DNA of 64,000 nucleotides from Betaproteobacteria bacterium UKL13-2 (GTDB lineage: Bacteria; Pseudomonadota; Gammaproteobacteria; Burkholderiales; Usitatibacteraceae), in assembly GCA_001602455.1 (NCBI GenBank), contig CP012157.1:305733-369732 (forward strand). The letters are read 5' to 3'. The stretch's first letter is position 1, and every line of letters starts with the position of its first letter. The translations under genes and the position numbers were made by a program. The notes under the pieces were generated by a model. It worked only from the letters and a program-made list of their open reading frames with translations. It was not told the origin of the DNA and searched no databases. Positions 1 through 9,794 of the stretch are shown in pieces.

Positions 1-609
1 TTTGTATTGGCGAATGGCAGCATGTCGTCGAACCAATCCGGCGAAGGCGAGATTCGCAAAGTGCTGATCGAAGCCGACCTTGTTGATTGCATGGTTGCAT
101 TGCCGGGACAGCTTTTCTACAGCACGCAGATTCCGGTTTGCCTTTGGTTTGTTTCAAAGAATAAAAACGCCGATACCAAGCGCGGCTTCCGAGACCGACG
201 CCAACACACGCTTTTCATCGACGCGCGGAAGATGGGCACGCTGATTGATCGCGTGCATCGTGAGCTCACCGATGCAGATCTCGCCAAAATCACCAGCACA
301 TACCACGCGTGGCGCGGCGACAAAGAGAGTCGTCATTCCCGCGAAGGCGGGAATCCAAGTTTGTACGCCGACATCCCCGGCGTCTGCAAATCCGCCACCA
401 CCGCCGAAATCGCCGCGCACGGCTTTGTGCTCACGCCCGGTCGCTACGTTGGCGCCGAGGAACTCGAAGACGACGGCGACCCCTTCGAGGAAAAGATGCC
501 GCGCCTCGTTGCCGAACTCAAAGCGCAGTTTGAAGAGTCCGCGAAACTAGAGCAGGCAATCAAAGCAAACCTGAGGGGGCTGGGTTTCAACAAGGAGGTG
601 AGCGCATGA
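1..609 (+). CDS. hsdM: Type I restriction-modification methyltransferase subunit HsdM, C-terminal part (5' partial)
   Basis: The reading frame is open from base 1, so the gene continues upstream of the window. About 202 residues remain: the end of the N6-adenine methylase core ([10 protein letters not shown], then [17 protein letters not shown]) and the family's C-terminal stretch ([15 protein letters not shown]). HsdM methylates adenine in the target chosen by HsdS and is part of both the methylase and restriction complexes. The catalytic NPPF motif lies outside the window. The stop overlaps the next ATG (ATGA), and hsdS and hsdR follow, which fixes the assignment. An in-frame palindromic repeat at 335-354 adds roughly 12 residues (around [12 protein letters not shown]) between two conserved blocks, a segment not expected in HsdM. 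Confidence 0.93.
   Translation, partial: FVLANGSMSSNQSGEGEIRKVLIEADLVDCMVALPGQLFYSTQIPVCLWFVSKNKNADTKRGFRDRRQHTLFIDARKMGTLIDRVHRELTDADLAKITSTYHAWRGDKESRHSREGGNPSLYADIPGVCKSATTAEIAAHGFVLTPGRYVGAEELEDDGDPFEEKMPRLVAELKAQFEESAKLEQAIKANLRGLGFNKEVSA
335..354. repeat. dRS3-like palindromic repeat inside hsdM
   Basis: The 20 bases ATTCCCGCGAAGGCGGGAAT fit the pattern ATTCCC-N8-GGGAAT described for Neisseria dRS3 repeats. Similar palindromes with the wider context GTCATTCCCGCG...CGGGAATCC are scattered through many proteobacterial genomes. Here the repeat sits within coding sequence and keeps the frame, encoding part of HSREGGNP. Confidence 0.75.
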
Positions 610-1631
610 CTCGGTTCCTTAGCAATGATTCGCTTTGGGCTGAACTGACTTCCCGAGTGAAGGCTTCCCAAAGGGTCAAAGCAGCAGTGGCTTTCATGGG
701 ACACGGCGGGGCAGACCTGCTGCCTTTGAAAAAGGGAGACACCCTCGTAGTCAACCTTGGGCTTCAAACCGTGAAGCAGGGAGCCACATCGCCCAGGGAA
801 ATCCAACGGTTGATCAAGCGTGGCGTTCAGGTCTTCACGCGCGCAAATCTCCATGCCAAGTTTTTCATCTGCGATGACGCGCTACTTGTGGGCTCCGCCA
901 ACATTTCAAGCAATTCGCAGAAGGTGCTCGACGAGGCTGCTTCTTTGACGACGGATAAGATAGCTGTTCGCCGCGCTGAAGACTTTTTTTCCAAGCTCTG
1001 CACAGAGCCCGTGCGGCCCGACTACCTGAAGCTCTGCTTGGAGAATTACCGCCCACCCGTTTTCAATCCTGTCGGCAAGACGGCCAAATCCATTCGGCAA
1101 AAGAGGGTCGTGGAGGCTAAACTCTGGTTCATAGGCGGCCTACGTTATCGAGATGTTCCAGAAGCTGAAGAGTCCAGCGCCAGCGGCATTCAAGAAAAGG
1201 CCGCCAAACGACTTCAGCATTCAAAGGGGACGCATGCCGATTACGTCCACAACTCCAGCAAGCCTCGCTACTTTGATGATATTCGGGTCGGGGACTGGAT
1301 TGTCACCTGCATTGCGGACGCGGAAGGCCAGCGGTTTGTGCATTCGCCGCAGCAGGTGCTCGGACACGAAAGCTATTCGCGGGGCCACGGCAAGCGAAGA
1401 TACCTCCTCTTGATTGAAGCCCCTGACCAAGGACAAAGCATGCTGTTGTCTCAGTTCCGGCGGCAGATTCGTGGCACCGTGCCAAAGTTAGACTCGGAGC
1501 GACCGCGCACGATGGGAATCAGAGACATCGAGAGTGCTGATTCAATTCTCAGTCTTTGGACAGCCGGTGGGAGAATCGCCGTTCAACGGAAGGCCAAAGC
1601 TAAGAAGAGGGGGCGGGGTAATGGCGGGTGA
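606..1631 (+). CDS. Phospholipase D-fold protein embedded in the type I RM operon
   Basis: This 341-residue protein has one HKD-type half-site: H83-x-K85 with D90, followed by GSANIS (96-101), typical of the PLD nuclease/phosphodiesterase superfamily. A single motif suggests it works as a dimer, as in Nuc-like and BfiI-like enzymes. The C-terminal half (about 150-341) matches nothing I recognise; it has a RVGDWIVTC segment and ends in a basic [10 protein letters not shown] tail. It overlaps hsdM by 4 bp and hsdS by 11 bp, so the three are translationally coupled. PLD-fold genes accompany several defence loci; a nuclease or accessory restriction role is inferred, not shown. Confidence 0.75.
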   Translation: MTRFLSNDSLWAELTSRVKASQRVKAAVAFMGHGGADLLPLKKGDTLVVNLGLQTVKQGATSPREIQRLIKRGVQVFTRANLHAKFFICDDALLVGSANISSNSQKVLDEAASLTTDKIAVRRAEDFFSKLCTEPVRPDYLKLCLENYRPPVFNPVGKTAKSIRQKRVVEAKLWFIGGLRYRDVPEAEESSASGIQEKAAKRLQHSKGTHADYVHNSSKPRYFDDIRVGDWIVTCIADAEGQRFVHSPQQVLGHESYSRGHGKRRYLLLIEAPDQGQSMLLSQFRRQIRGTVPKLDSERPRTMGIRDIESADSILSLWTAGGRIAVQRKAKAKKRGRGNGG

Positions 1632-2838
1632 TTGGGCTGAAGTCGCGCTCGGTGACGTAATCACGCTGCAACGTGGTTTTGATTTGCCGTCCCCAAACCG
1701 GAAGCCGGGCACGGTGCCAATCGTGTCGTCCTCCGGAATCAGCGACTATCACTCTGAAGTTGGAGTCAAAGGCCCCGGAGTCGTGACCGGGCGATATGGC
1801 ACCATTGGGCAAGTGTTCCTCATCAAAGAAGATTACTGGCCGCTGAACACAACGCTTTGGGTCAAAGACTTCCACGGCAATGACCCGCATTTCGCTTCCT
1901 ATCTTTTGCGAACAGTCGATTTCCAATCGTGCAGCGACAAGAGCAGTGTTCCCGGAGTAAATCGAAACGACCTGCACCGTATTCCGGTACTTCTCCCACC
2001 CCTTGCCGAGCAAAAAGCCATCGCTGCGGTACTTGGGGCTCTTGACGACAAAATCGAGTTGAACAGCCGGATGAACGCGACGCTGGAGGCGATGGCGCGT
2101 GCGCTGTTCCAAAGCTGGTTCGTGGATTTCGATCCGGTCCGCGCCAAACTCGACGGTCGAAAGCCTGTTGGCCTCGACGCCGCCACCGCCGCGCTCTTCC
2201 CCGACTCTTTCCAGGACACAGCGTTAGGTTCTATTCCACAGGGGTGGAAGGTACAGACGGCCGATGAAGTTTCTACAGTCGGGATCGGAAAGACGCCGCC
2301 TCGAAAGGAGCATCAATGGTTCTCCGAAAATCCAGCGGACGTGCCTTGGATGTCAATTCGCGACCTCGGTATTGCCGGCGTCTTCATCTCGCACACGTCG
2401 GAGTTTCTCACCTCGGAAGCGGTTGAAAAGTTTCGGGTGAAGCGGATTCCCGACAACACTGTTGTTTTGAGCTTTAAGCTCACAATGGGTCGAGTTGCCA
2501 TCACTGACGGAGAGATGCTGTCGAACGAGGCGATTGCCCACTTCCGCCTGAATCCAGACACAGCCTTCGGCCCCGAGTATCTCTACTGCTACCTCAAGGG
2601 TTTCGGCTACGACCAACTTGGCAGCACATCGTCCATTGCCACCGCGATTAACTCTGACATGGTTCGTGGAATGCGCGTCCTAGTTCCTCCAAAAGGTGTC
2701 GCCGAAGCGTTTGCGCAAACGGTCAAGCCTCTGTTCACGCAGATGAAGAACATTCAGAAGCAATCCCACACCCTCGCCACCCTGCGTGACACGCTGTTGC
2801 CGAAGTTGCTGAGCGGCGAACTCAAAACCACTATTTGA
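1621..2838 (+). CDS. hsdS: Type I restriction-modification specificity subunit HsdS
   Basis: This 405-residue protein has two target-recognition domains (about 1-150 and 205-355). Each is followed by a conserved helical spacer: LPPLAEQKAIAAVLGALDDK in the middle and TLATLRDTLLPKLLSGEL at the end. HsdS selects the bipartite DNA target and holds HsdM and HsdR. The frame is open further upstream to 1534, but ATG 1621 is preceded by a purine-rich GAGGGGGCGGGG stretch and begins at the usual N-terminus (WAEVALGDVITLQRG). It overlaps the end of the PLD gene. Both recognition domains look intact. Confidence 0.95.
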   Translation: MAGDWAEVALGDVITLQRGFDLPSPNRKPGTVPIVSSSGISDYHSEVGVKGPGVVTGRYGTIGQVFLIKEDYWPLNTTLWVKDFHGNDPHFASYLLRTVDFQSCSDKSSVPGVNRNDLHRIPVLLPPLAEQKAIAAVLGALDDKIELNSRMNATLEAMARALFQSWFVDFDPVRAKLDGRKPVGLDAATAALFPDSFQDTALGSIPQGWKVQTADEVSTVGIGKTPPRKEHQWFSENPADVPWMSIRDLGIAGVFISHTSEFLTSEAVEKFRVKRIPDNTVVLSFKLTMGRVAITDGEMLSNEAIAHFRLNPDTAFGPEYLYCYLKGFGYDQLGSTSSIATAINSDMVRGMRVLVPPKGVAEAFAQTVKPLFTQMKNIQKQSHTLATLRDTLLPKLLSGELKTTI

Positions 2839-2844
2839 CTCGCC

Positions 2845-4467
2845 ATGCCCCGCCTCCTGAAAGCAGAAACGGATCAGCGCCTAGTAGTAAGCCAGCGAGC
2901 ATTGACCGCAGCGTTCGGAATGCTGTCAATTCCGAAGCCGGTCGGTTATGAACCAGAGAGTACAGATGGAGCGATCGAAATCGGATTGATCGGCATTGCG
3001 GCGGATCTGGCCATTTCTGCTTGTTTGTATGAAGTGCTCGGCAAGTCGGGAATTCTGCGCAAGGACAGCGGGTTTTATCTCAGCGCACCAGAGGCGCTCG
3101 ACTCGTTCCGAGCTACATTGGGATTGAAAATCCCACGTCTTGCGGCCTTGACCTATGGCGTCAGCAATCCGTCAGCGCACCTAAAAAGGCTGGATGAAGC
3201 GTGCAGCAATTTTTCAATCATTTTCACCGCTAGAGCGTGTGCTGTTCACGGTGGCGCGGGCATTTCCGGCGACGTTGCTTTTGTCGCCGGGAAGGCAGTT
3301 GCCGACTTTCTTCTCGCGCTGGCTGAAAGTGCAAAGTGGAAGCCATACCTGAAGCAGGTGCCGTCTATTCCTGCGCTCCCCAAGGAGAGAACGCTCATTG
3401 CGCAGGAGTTGGCAGCAATGCTATTAAGCGGTGACAAGTCAAAGGCGGGTGCCTCGATTACCGGAATGTATTTGGTGCTGCCTGAACTTACTGAGTCGGA
3501 ACCCGATTGGTTGAAGACACTTCAGAGAGTGCAGGTTACGCCCAGGGCGCAGGACATTTCTGTCCTCATCAAGAGCCTAAGCCGGGCAAGTGTTGGAGAA
3601 ATGTTCAAGGTTGGGAAAGGCGCGAAAGCAACGGCAGTAACCATAGTCGATAAGTCTGCTAACCCCGAAGCATTGCCAATCTATATTGAAGGAATGAAGA
3701 AAAAGTTTGACACGTTGTCGGACGCGTGGAGCGGCTATGTGGGAACTGCCAACGGCGAGTTGGACAAAGGCATCTTATCGCTACCTCCAATTGATTCGAT
3801 CTACCGATTTGCAGCGATTGGAATCGACAATATTGGCCTCCCTGAAGACGAAACAAAGGCCGGGCTCTCGGCGCATAGCCTTTGGCCATTTGTCGCAAGC
3901 GCACTAGATTACAGCGGGACAAAAGGGCCTCTTTTTTTCTTGATTCGGTTTCTTAAAACCAATGAGATCGGCCAATTAATTAAACAATTAAACAAGGCTT
4001 CTGCCCACAGCAACAAACTCAAGAAAAGTTTGGGCGAATACAACCCGTTGCTGCAGGCTGTAGCGAATGCCAAGCCTCCCGCTGCTAGCTCGTTGCTAGC
4101 GAAAACATTGGCGGCTTCAACTACCGCCCGTGAAAAGCGGCGACATTCGCTTGTCGATAAGCTTTCGCTGCGAATGAAGAGCGCAGCTGGTCAACAAAAA
4201 TTGGCCTATAAGGCACTTGTTGCCGAAGCTCAGGGCGCGGACTCTCTAGCTGGGGTAATGGATTCACTGAGGAAGGAGACCGTAAATATTGACTCGAACA
4301 AGTTCCCGGCACTTCGCCTTGTAATCGACGCGGCAAACGAAAAGGAAGATTTAGCCGCTCTTTGGGCCGTCTTGGCCGACAACTCCTTGCAGGCGGTCTC
4401 TACAAATGCGCGAAAGGCGATCATGGAAATTGACTACTCCTACTTCGGGCCACAGGTCTCGGCCTAA
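2845..4467 (+). CDS. Unrecognised 540-residue protein within the RM island
   Basis: I do not recognise a family. The protein is soluble, with no signal peptide or membrane segment, and is rich in Ala, Leu and Lys, consistent with a mostly helical fold. A motif-like stretch ACAVHGGAGISGDVAFVAGKAV lies near residue 135; the C-terminal third has KRRHSLVDKL and repeated charged helices. It starts 6 bp after the hsdS stop and ends 5 bp before the DUF3800 start, so it is probably co-transcribed with the RM genes. An accessory defence or self-protection role is suggested only by position. No strong Shine-Dalgarno is visible, consistent with coupling to hsdS. Confidence 0.7.
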   Translation: MPRLLKAETDQRLVVSQRALTAAFGMLSIPKPVGYEPESTDGAIEIGLIGIAADLAISACLYEVLGKSGILRKDSGFYLSAPEALDSFRATLGLKIPRLAALTYGVSNPSAHLKRLDEACSNFSIIFTARACAVHGGAGISGDVAFVAGKAVADFLLALAESAKWKPYLKQVPSIPALPKERTLIAQELAAMLLSGDKSKAGASITGMYLVLPELTESEPDWLKTLQRVQVTPRAQDISVLIKSLSRASVGEMFKVGKGAKATAVTIVDKSANPEALPIYIEGMKKKFDTLSDAWSGYVGTANGELDKGILSLPPIDSIYRFAAIGIDNIGLPEDETKAGLSAHSLWPFVASALDYSGTKGPLFFLIRFLKTNEIGQLIKQLNKASAHSNKLKKSLGEYNPLLQAVANAKPPAASSLLAKTLAASTTAREKRRHSLVDKLSLRMKSAAGQQKLAYKALVAEAQGADSLAGVMDSLRKETVNIDSNKFPALRLVIDAANEKEDLAALWAVLADNSLQAVSTNARKAIMEIDYSYFGPQVSA

Positions 4468-4472
4468 TCCCA

Positions 4473-5213
4473 GTGATCACCACATTCAGCGACTACCTGA
4501 TTTTTGTTGACGAGAGCGGCTCCCCAAGGATGGGTGGCGACATTGATCAACAATATCCGATATTCGTTCTCGCATTCTTACTCGTTAAGAAGACCGACTA
4601 TGCGCAGGTCATCAATCCCGCCGTAAGCGCCTTTAAGTTCAAGCACTTTGGCCATGACCAAGTAATTCTGCATGAGCGCGAAATACGAAAAGATGTCGGC
4701 GCTTTCAAGTTTCTGAAAACACCGCAGATCAAGCAGGCATTTCTAGATGAATTGACCGAAATGATCGCTGCGATGCCCGTGCAGCTTTGCTGTGTTGTGA
4801 TTGATAAAGCGAAGCATCAGGCCAAGTACAGGACGCCGGTCCATCCATATCACTTGGGTCTGCAGTTTGGCTTGGAGCGAGTGCTGGGTTTTCTGGAAAA
4901 GAACGGCGAGCAGCACATGGCGCATGTAATCGTCGAATGTCGAGGCAAAACTGAGGATGACGATCTAGAGCTGGAATTTCGGCGTATCTGCGATGCCGTG
5001 CCATTTACGACGTCCAAGGTTAAGTTGGAGGTGGTGTTCGCTGATAAGAAATCGAACTCTGCCGGCTTGCAGCTTGCTGATTTGATGGCACGACCGATCG
5101 GAATATCTGTGCTTAAGCCAGACCAGCCTAATCGCGCGGTTGATGTCATCCGTCCTAAACTGATGGTCATGAACGGAAAAACGACCGGGTGGGGGCTAAA
5201 GTGTTTCCCTTAA
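4473..5213 (+). CDS. DUF3800 domain protein
   Basis: This 246-residue protein starts with GTG. It has the DUF3800 hallmarks: an N-terminal YLIFVDESG strand with acidic residues D13 and E14, and a C-terminal SAGLQLADLMARPIG helix containing an Asp. DUF3800 proteins are thought to have an RNase H-like fold and are frequent in phage-defence and mobile regions; the catalytic role is not established. It lies 5 bp downstream of the 540-residue gene and ends the first transcription unit of the RM island. A 148-bp gap with regulatory-looking inverted repeats follows before hsdR. Confidence 0.85.
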   Translation: MITTFSDYLIFVDESGSPRMGGDIDQQYPIFVLAFLLVKKTDYAQVINPAVSAFKFKHFGHDQVILHEREIRKDVGAFKFLKTPQIKQAFLDELTEMIAAMPVQLCCVVIDKAKHQAKYRTPVHPYHLGLQFGLERVLGFLEKNGEQHMAHVIVECRGKTEDDDLELEFRRICDAVPFTTSKVKLEVVFADKKSNSAGLQLADLMARPIGISVLKPDQPNRAVDVIRPKLMVMNGKTTGWGLKCFP

Positions 5214-5227
5214 TTAGACCCCATAAA

Positions 5228-5257
5228 AACAAAAGGCCCCAGCAATCGCCGGAGCCC
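5228..5257 (-). terminator. Terminator-like hairpin reading on the minus strand
   Basis: On the minus strand an imperfect 9-bp stem (5235-5243 with 5248-5256, loop AATC, two mismatches) is followed by CCTTTTGTTTTTAT, the layout of an intrinsic terminator. No minus-strand gene lies immediately upstream of it, and in the plus direction there is no U-tract. It may stop antisense transcription or be a relic. Confidence 0.4.
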
Positions 5258-5293
5258 AATGTCGACCGAGAATCCCCAGTCCTTAATCAAAAG

Positions 5294-5309
5294 TATACCA
5301 AAAGGTATA
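5294..5309. promoter_or_regulatory. Perfect 16-bp palindrome upstream of hsdR, possible operator
   Basis: TATACC-AAAA-GGTATA is a perfect inverted repeat 53 bp before the hsdR start, in an AT-rich stretch. Its size and spacing resemble an operator for a small dimeric DNA-binding protein. No such regulator is encoded in the visible part of the island. Confidence 0.4.
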
Positions 5310-5315
5310 AAAACT

Positions 5316-5342
5316 TGCCACCACAAGGATCCGCCGGTGGCA
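5316..5342 (+). other. Inverted repeat in the hsdR leader
   Basis: TGCCACC (5316-5322) and GGTGGCA (5336-5342) form a perfect 7-bp stem with a 13-base loop, ending 19 bp before the hsdR ATG. It could fold in the mRNA leader; no clear Shine-Dalgarno is seen near the start, so an effect on translation is possible. Confidence 0.35.
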
Positions 5343-5361
5343 GTTCTACGGGTATGGCCGG

Positions 5362-8300
5362 ATGAGCCTCAATGAGTCAGTTATTGAAAATGTCGCCCTC
5401 GATTGGTTTGAGGGGTTAGGTTATGCCTGCACAAATGGCTTACTCATCGCGCCGGGGGAAGTAGGGGCTGAGCGCGATTCGTTTGGTGATGTTGTCCTCG
5501 TCAGCCGTTTGCGTGAGGCCATCTGGCGCCTGAATCCGGCAATACCCGAAGACGCCCGCGAGGAGGCGCTGCGAAAAGTTCTCCGCGTGGGTTCGCCCTC
5601 TGTCACGCAGTCGAACCGCGCTTTTCACAAAATGCTGCGCGACGGCGTCCCAGTTGAGTACTCGCGAGCGGACGGCAGCATTGCGGGTGACCATGTGCGG
5701 CTTGTCGATTTTGGCGATGTCACGGCAAATGATTGGCTGGCGGTAAACCAATTCACGGTTGTTGAAGGCCAGCACAATCGTCGCCCCGACATTGTGGTCT
5801 TTCTGAATGGCCTGCCGCTCGGATTGATTGAGCTAAAGAATGCAGCAGATGAAGACGCCACTATATGGAGCGCTTACGCCCAACTGCAAACCTACAAAGC
5901 CGAGATTCCCTCGCTGCTACATTACAACGCGGCGCTCATCGTGAGTGATGGCTTGCAAGCACGCATCGGCTCGGTGACGGCGAACCAAGAGTGGTTCAAG
6001 GTATGGCGCACGGTTGACGATGAAGACGGCAGCCCGGTTGAGGCGTCCAAGACAGCCCTAGAGCTTGAGGTGTTGATCAAGGGCGTGTTTGCGCGGGAAC
6101 GCTTTTTGGATTTGCTTCAGCACTTCATTGTGTTTGAAGAGGACCCGGACTCCGGCGCGGTGCACAAGATCATCGCGGGCTACCATCAGCTTCATGCCGT
6201 AAACGCAGCCATTGAGGAAACCGTTCGTGCCAGCGGCATGGCAGACCGAAACGTTGCCCGCGAGGGAATAGGGCAGTACTGGGTTGGCCGCATGAATGAC
6301 GGCAAGCCTGGCGACCGGCGCGCTGGAGTGGTGTGGCATACGCAGGGTAGCGGCAAGAGCTTCACGATGCTCTTTTTTGCAGCGCGGGTGATTCGTGAAC
6401 CTGCCATGCAGAACCCAACCTTGGTGGTGCTTACCGATCGAAATGATCTCGATGATCAGCTCTTTGGGCAATTCCAGCGCTGCCATGAGCTGCTGGGGCA
6501 AATGCCAGTGCAAGCCTCAGATCGAGCTGACCTGAGAGACCTCCTAGCGGTCGCAAGTGGAGGGGTGGTCTTTACGACCATTCAGAAGTTTCTGCCCGAG
6601 AAGGGCGAGAAGATGCCTTGCCTCAGTGATCGCCAGAACATCATCGTGATCGCCGACGAGGCACACCGCAGCCAGTACGACCTGATCGATGGCCTCGCGC
6701 GCAATATGCGTGACGCACTACCGAATGCGTCCTTCATTGGATTTACTGGTACGCCGATCGAGAAGACCGATGCCAATACCCGCGCGGTGTTTGGCGACTA
6801 CATCAGCATCTACGATATTCAGCGTGCAGTGGCGGATAAAGCCACGGTGCCGATCTACTACGAAAGCCGCATCGCGAAGCTTTCGCTGAACGCCGCGGCG
6901 CTGCCAAAGATCGATGCGGAGTTTGATGACATCACCGAGGGCGAAGAGCAAAACCGTAAGGAAAAGCTCAAGACCAAGTGGGCGGCGCTAGAAGCGCTGG
7001 TCGGTGACCCGAAGCGGGTGGCATTGATTGCGCAAGACTTGGTGACGCACTTTGAGAAGCGGCAAGAGGCCATGGATGGTAAGGCCATGGTGGTTTGCAT
7101 GAGTCGCCGTATCTGTGTTGACCTCTATGAGGCGCTGATTAAGCTGCGGCCAGATTGGGCAAGCGCCAAGGATGATGACGCGGAGCAGGAGAAAGGTAAG
7201 AGCTGCGTTGTCAAAGTAATCATGACCGGCAGCGCGGACGATGGCCCCGAATGGCAGCCGCACATCCGCAACAAAGAAAAGCGCCGCAAACTCGCCAACC
7301 GATTCAAAGACAGTAAAGACCCATTTCGCATCGTGATCGTGCGCGACATGTGGCTGACGGGCTTTGACGCGCCGTGCCTCACCACCATGTATGCCGATAA
7401 ACCAATGCAAGGCCACGGCCTCATGCAGGCTATCGCGCGTGTGAACCGCGTCTTCCGCGATAAGCCGGGCGGGTTAGTGGTGGATTACCTTGGGCTTGCA
7501 GACCAGCTTAAGCATGCGCTGGCAACTTACACCGAGAGTGGCGGTAAGGGCGACCCGACCTATGACTCCGCGCAGGCGATTGCAGTCATGCTGGAAAAGC
7601 ACAACGTTGCGAGCGATATGCTGCATGGGTTTGATTGGGACAAATGGACAACCGGCACCGGTGCGGAGCAGCTTAAGTTGATACCAGCGGCGCAGCAGCA
7701 TATTTACGAGCAACAAGACGGCAAGCCGCGATTCGTGCAGGTGGTGACAGATCTTTCGCGGGCCTTTGCACTCTGCGCGGCAAGTGATGAAGCCACTGAG
7801 ATTCGTGACGACATTTCGTTTTTTCAAGCCGTGCAATCAGCTTTAAAAAAGCATAACCCGAACACACAAAAAACCCCACACCAAATAGATTCAGCCATCC
7901 GACAACTCGTCTCCAAAGCGATAACGACCGAGGGAGAGGTGATCGACGTCTTCACCGCAGCCGGACTCAAGAAACCAGATATCTCGATCCTCTCTGACCA
8001 ATTCCTGTCGGAGGTGAGGGGACTTAAGTACAAGAACGTCGCGGCAGAGCTACTGGCGAAATTGTTGAAGGACGAGCTCAACATTCGCACCAAACGCAAC
8101 CTTGTGCAGAGTCAACTTTTCAGTGAGAAGCTCAAGAAAACCCTCAACGCATATCACAACCGCGCAATCGCCACGCAAGAGGTGATCGAGGAGCTGATCA
8201 AACTCGCCAAAGAAATGGATGCTGCAACCAAGCGCGGCATTGATCTCGGACTGACCGATGACGAGGTGGCTTTCTACGACGCGCTGGCTGAGAACGGAAG

Positions 8301-8544
8301 TGCCAGAGAAATGCTTGGCGATGCACAGCTAAAAGTCATCGCAGCCGAACTAATCACCCAGGTGCGCAAGAGTGTGACGATCGATTGGACCCTTCGCGAA
8401 AGCGCACGCGCGAAGATTCGTGTTTTGGTGAAACGCATCTTGAACAAGTACGGCTATCCGCCCGATTTACAGGATGCGGCGGTGCAGACAGTGCTGAAGC
8501 AGGCGGAGTTGATTTGTGCGGATGTTGAAACCGACAGAATCTGA
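5362..8544 (+). CDS. hsdR: Type I restriction endonuclease subunit HsdR
   Basis: This 1060-residue protein has the full HsdR layout. The N-terminal PD-(D/E)xK nuclease is seen as RRPDIVVF (D143) and LIELKN (E157, K159). Two RecA-like translocase domains follow: Walker A TQGSGKS (327-333), DEAH at 432-435, GFTGTP, and motif VI-type ...[14 protein letters not shown] helical C-terminal domain binds the methylase core. HsdR cuts DNA away from unmethylated sites after ATP-driven translocation. It is separated from the hsdM-S unit by about 150 bp with its own palindromes, so it may be controlled separately. All key residues are present, so the enzyme should be functional if HsdM is. Confidence 0.97.
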   Translation: MSLNESVIENVALDWFEGLGYACTNGLLIAPGEVGAERDSFGDVVLVSRLREAIWRLNPAIPEDAREEALRKVLRVGSPSVTQSNRAFHKMLRDGVPVEYSRADGSIAGDHVRLVDFGDVTANDWLAVNQFTVVEGQHNRRPDIVVFLNGLPLGLIELKNAADEDATIWSAYAQLQTYKAEIPSLLHYNAALIVSDGLQARIGSVTANQEWFKVWRTVDDEDGSPVEASKTALELEVLIKGVFARERFLDLLQHFIVFEEDPDSGAVHKIIAGYHQLHAVNAAIEETVRASGMADRNVAREGIGQYWVGRMNDGKPGDRRAGVVWHTQGSGKSFTMLFFAARVIREPAMQNPTLVVLTDRNDLDDQLFGQFQRCHELLGQMPVQASDRADLRDLLAVASGGVVFTTIQKFLPEKGEKMPCLSDRQNIIVIADEAHRSQYDLIDGLARNMRDALPNASFIGFTGTPIEKTDANTRAVFGDYISIYDIQRAVADKATVPIYYESRIAKLSLNAAALPKIDAEFDDITEGEEQNRKEKLKTKWAALEALVGDPKRVALIAQDLVTHFEKRQEAMDGKAMVVCMSRRICVDLYEALIKLRPDWASAKDDDAEQEKGKSCVVKVIMTGSADDGPEWQPHIRNKEKRRKLANRFKDSKDPFRIVIVRDMWLTGFDAPCLTTMYADKPMQGHGLMQAIARVNRVFRDKPGGLVVDYLGLADQLKHALATYTESGGKGDPTYDSAQAIAVMLEKHNVASDMLHGFDWDKWTTGTGAEQLKLIPAAQQHIYEQQDGKPRFVQVVTDLSRAFALCAASDEATEIRDDISFFQAVQSALKKHNPNTQKTPHQIDSAIRQLVSKAITTEGEVIDVFTAAGLKKPDISILSDQFLSEVRGLKYKNVAAELLAKLLKDELNIRTKRNLVQSQLFSEKLKKTLNAYHNRAIATQEVIEELIKLAKEMDAATKRGIDLGLTDDEVAFYDALAENGSAREMLGDAQLKVIAAELITQVRKSVTIDWTLRESARAKIRVLVKRILNKYGYPPDLQDAAVQTVLKQAELICADVETDRI

Positions 8545-8645
8545 CATCAGCGTTCGCAGGCAATCTTCATATTTGCTGTGAAGCATCCGGTATGTGTTTA
8601 TGAAATCGTTTATCCGTTAAGAATTTCGCTAGCCTGCCATATTCC

Positions 8646-9764
8646 TTAACTCGACACCAATTGTTTGTGTGTTGATATCGACATCAACATGCCAAAGCCG
8701 ATACAAAGGGAAAGAATAGCGGTGCCGCCGTAACTCATCAGCGGCAGCGGCACACCGACCACTGGCAAAATGCCGCTGACCATTCCGATATTCACAAACG
8801 CATAGGTGAAAAACGACATCGTCAGCGCACCGGCGAGCAAACGTGAAAAGGTCGTCGAGGCATTCATCGCAATCATGAATCCACGACCAATGACGATCAA
8901 GTAGAGACACAGCAACAACAGCGTGCCGACCAAACCAAACTCCTCACCGAACACCGCAAGAATAAAGTCGGTCGATCGCTCGGGGATGAAATCAAGCTGT
9001 GCCTGTGAGCCGCTCAACCAGCCCTTACCAAGCACGCCGCCTGAGCCAATCGCAATGGTCGATTGGATGATGTGATAACCCGCACCGAGCGGGTCTTTCA
9101 TGGGGTCGAGCAATGTGAGAATACGTTCTCGCTGGTAGTCATGTAAAAGATTCCATGCGACCGGCATGAACGCGAGCCCCGCAATACCCGCCGCGATCAA
9201 AATGCGCCACGAAAGCCCGGCGAGAAAAATGACAAAAAAGCCAGCCGAAAACACCAAAATTGACGTTCCCAAATCAGGCTGTCGCATCACCAACCATGTG
9301 GGTAACATCAGAATAAAGCCCGCCAGCAGGTAGTCGCGCCAGTTGAGACCTTCTTCTTTCTTGTGGAAGTACCACGCGAGAATGAGCGGCATGCCGAGCT
9401 TCATGACTTCAGAAGGCTGTATGGTGACAAAGCCGAAATTCAACCAGCGCCTGGCACCGTTGCGAATCTCGCCAAACAAGGCCACGCCGATGAGTAGTGT
9501 GAGCCCCACGATATAGACTGGAATTGCGAGACGCATGAGTGTTTGTGGCGACATATTGGCCACAATCCACATGGCGATGAAGGCTACCGCAAAATTGCGG
9601 ATCTGGCCGAACGTGCGATCAAACGAATCGCCCCCCGACGCCGAATAGATGGAGGTAAGCGAAATTGCCGCCAACAAGACGATGACCACCATCAGCGGGC
9701 CATCGAGACGACGGGTCGCGATATCAAAAGCGCGTTCAACGATGGTGGTGGGCCTCATTGGCAC
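8646..9764 (-). CDS. rodA: Peptidoglycan glycosyltransferase RodA (SEDS family)
   Basis: RodA polymerises lipid II into glycan strands in the elongasome, paired with PBP2. This 372-residue polytopic protein has about ten membrane segments and the SEDS signatures GARRWLNFGFVTIQPSE and MSYGGTAILSLCIGFGM near the C-terminus. It is the last gene of the minus-strand run mreB-mreC-mreD-mrdA-rodA, 30 bp after mrdA. The GTG at 9764 and ATG at 9758 are both possible starts; an AAGGGG stretch lies just upstream of both. Length and motifs are normal. Confidence 0.96.
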   Translation of the reverse strand: MPMRPTTIVERAFDIATRRLDGPLMVVIVLLAAISLTSIYSASGGDSFDRTFGQIRNFAVAFIAMWIVANMSPQTLMRLAIPVYIVGLTLLIGVALFGEIRNGARRWLNFGFVTIQPSEVMKLGMPLILAWYFHKKEEGLNWRDYLLAGFILMLPTWLVMRQPDLGTSILVFSAGFFVIFLAGLSWRILIAAGIAGLAFMPVAWNLLHDYQRERILTLLDPMKDPLGAGYHIIQSTIAIGSGGVLGKGWLSGSQAQLDFIPERSTDFILAVFGEEFGLVGTLLLLCLYLIVIGRGFMIAMNASTTFSRLLAGALTMSFFTYAFVNIGMVSGILPVVGVPLPLMSYGGTAILSLCIGFGMLMSISTHKQLVSS

Positions 9765-9794
9765 ACCGCCCCTTGAATGCCAACTTGTGAAGGC

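Noticed and set aside
8620..8645. AGCCTGCCAT near 8631 as another element end
   Set aside because: The match stops after AGCCTG and does not coincide with the rodA stop or an arm sequence.
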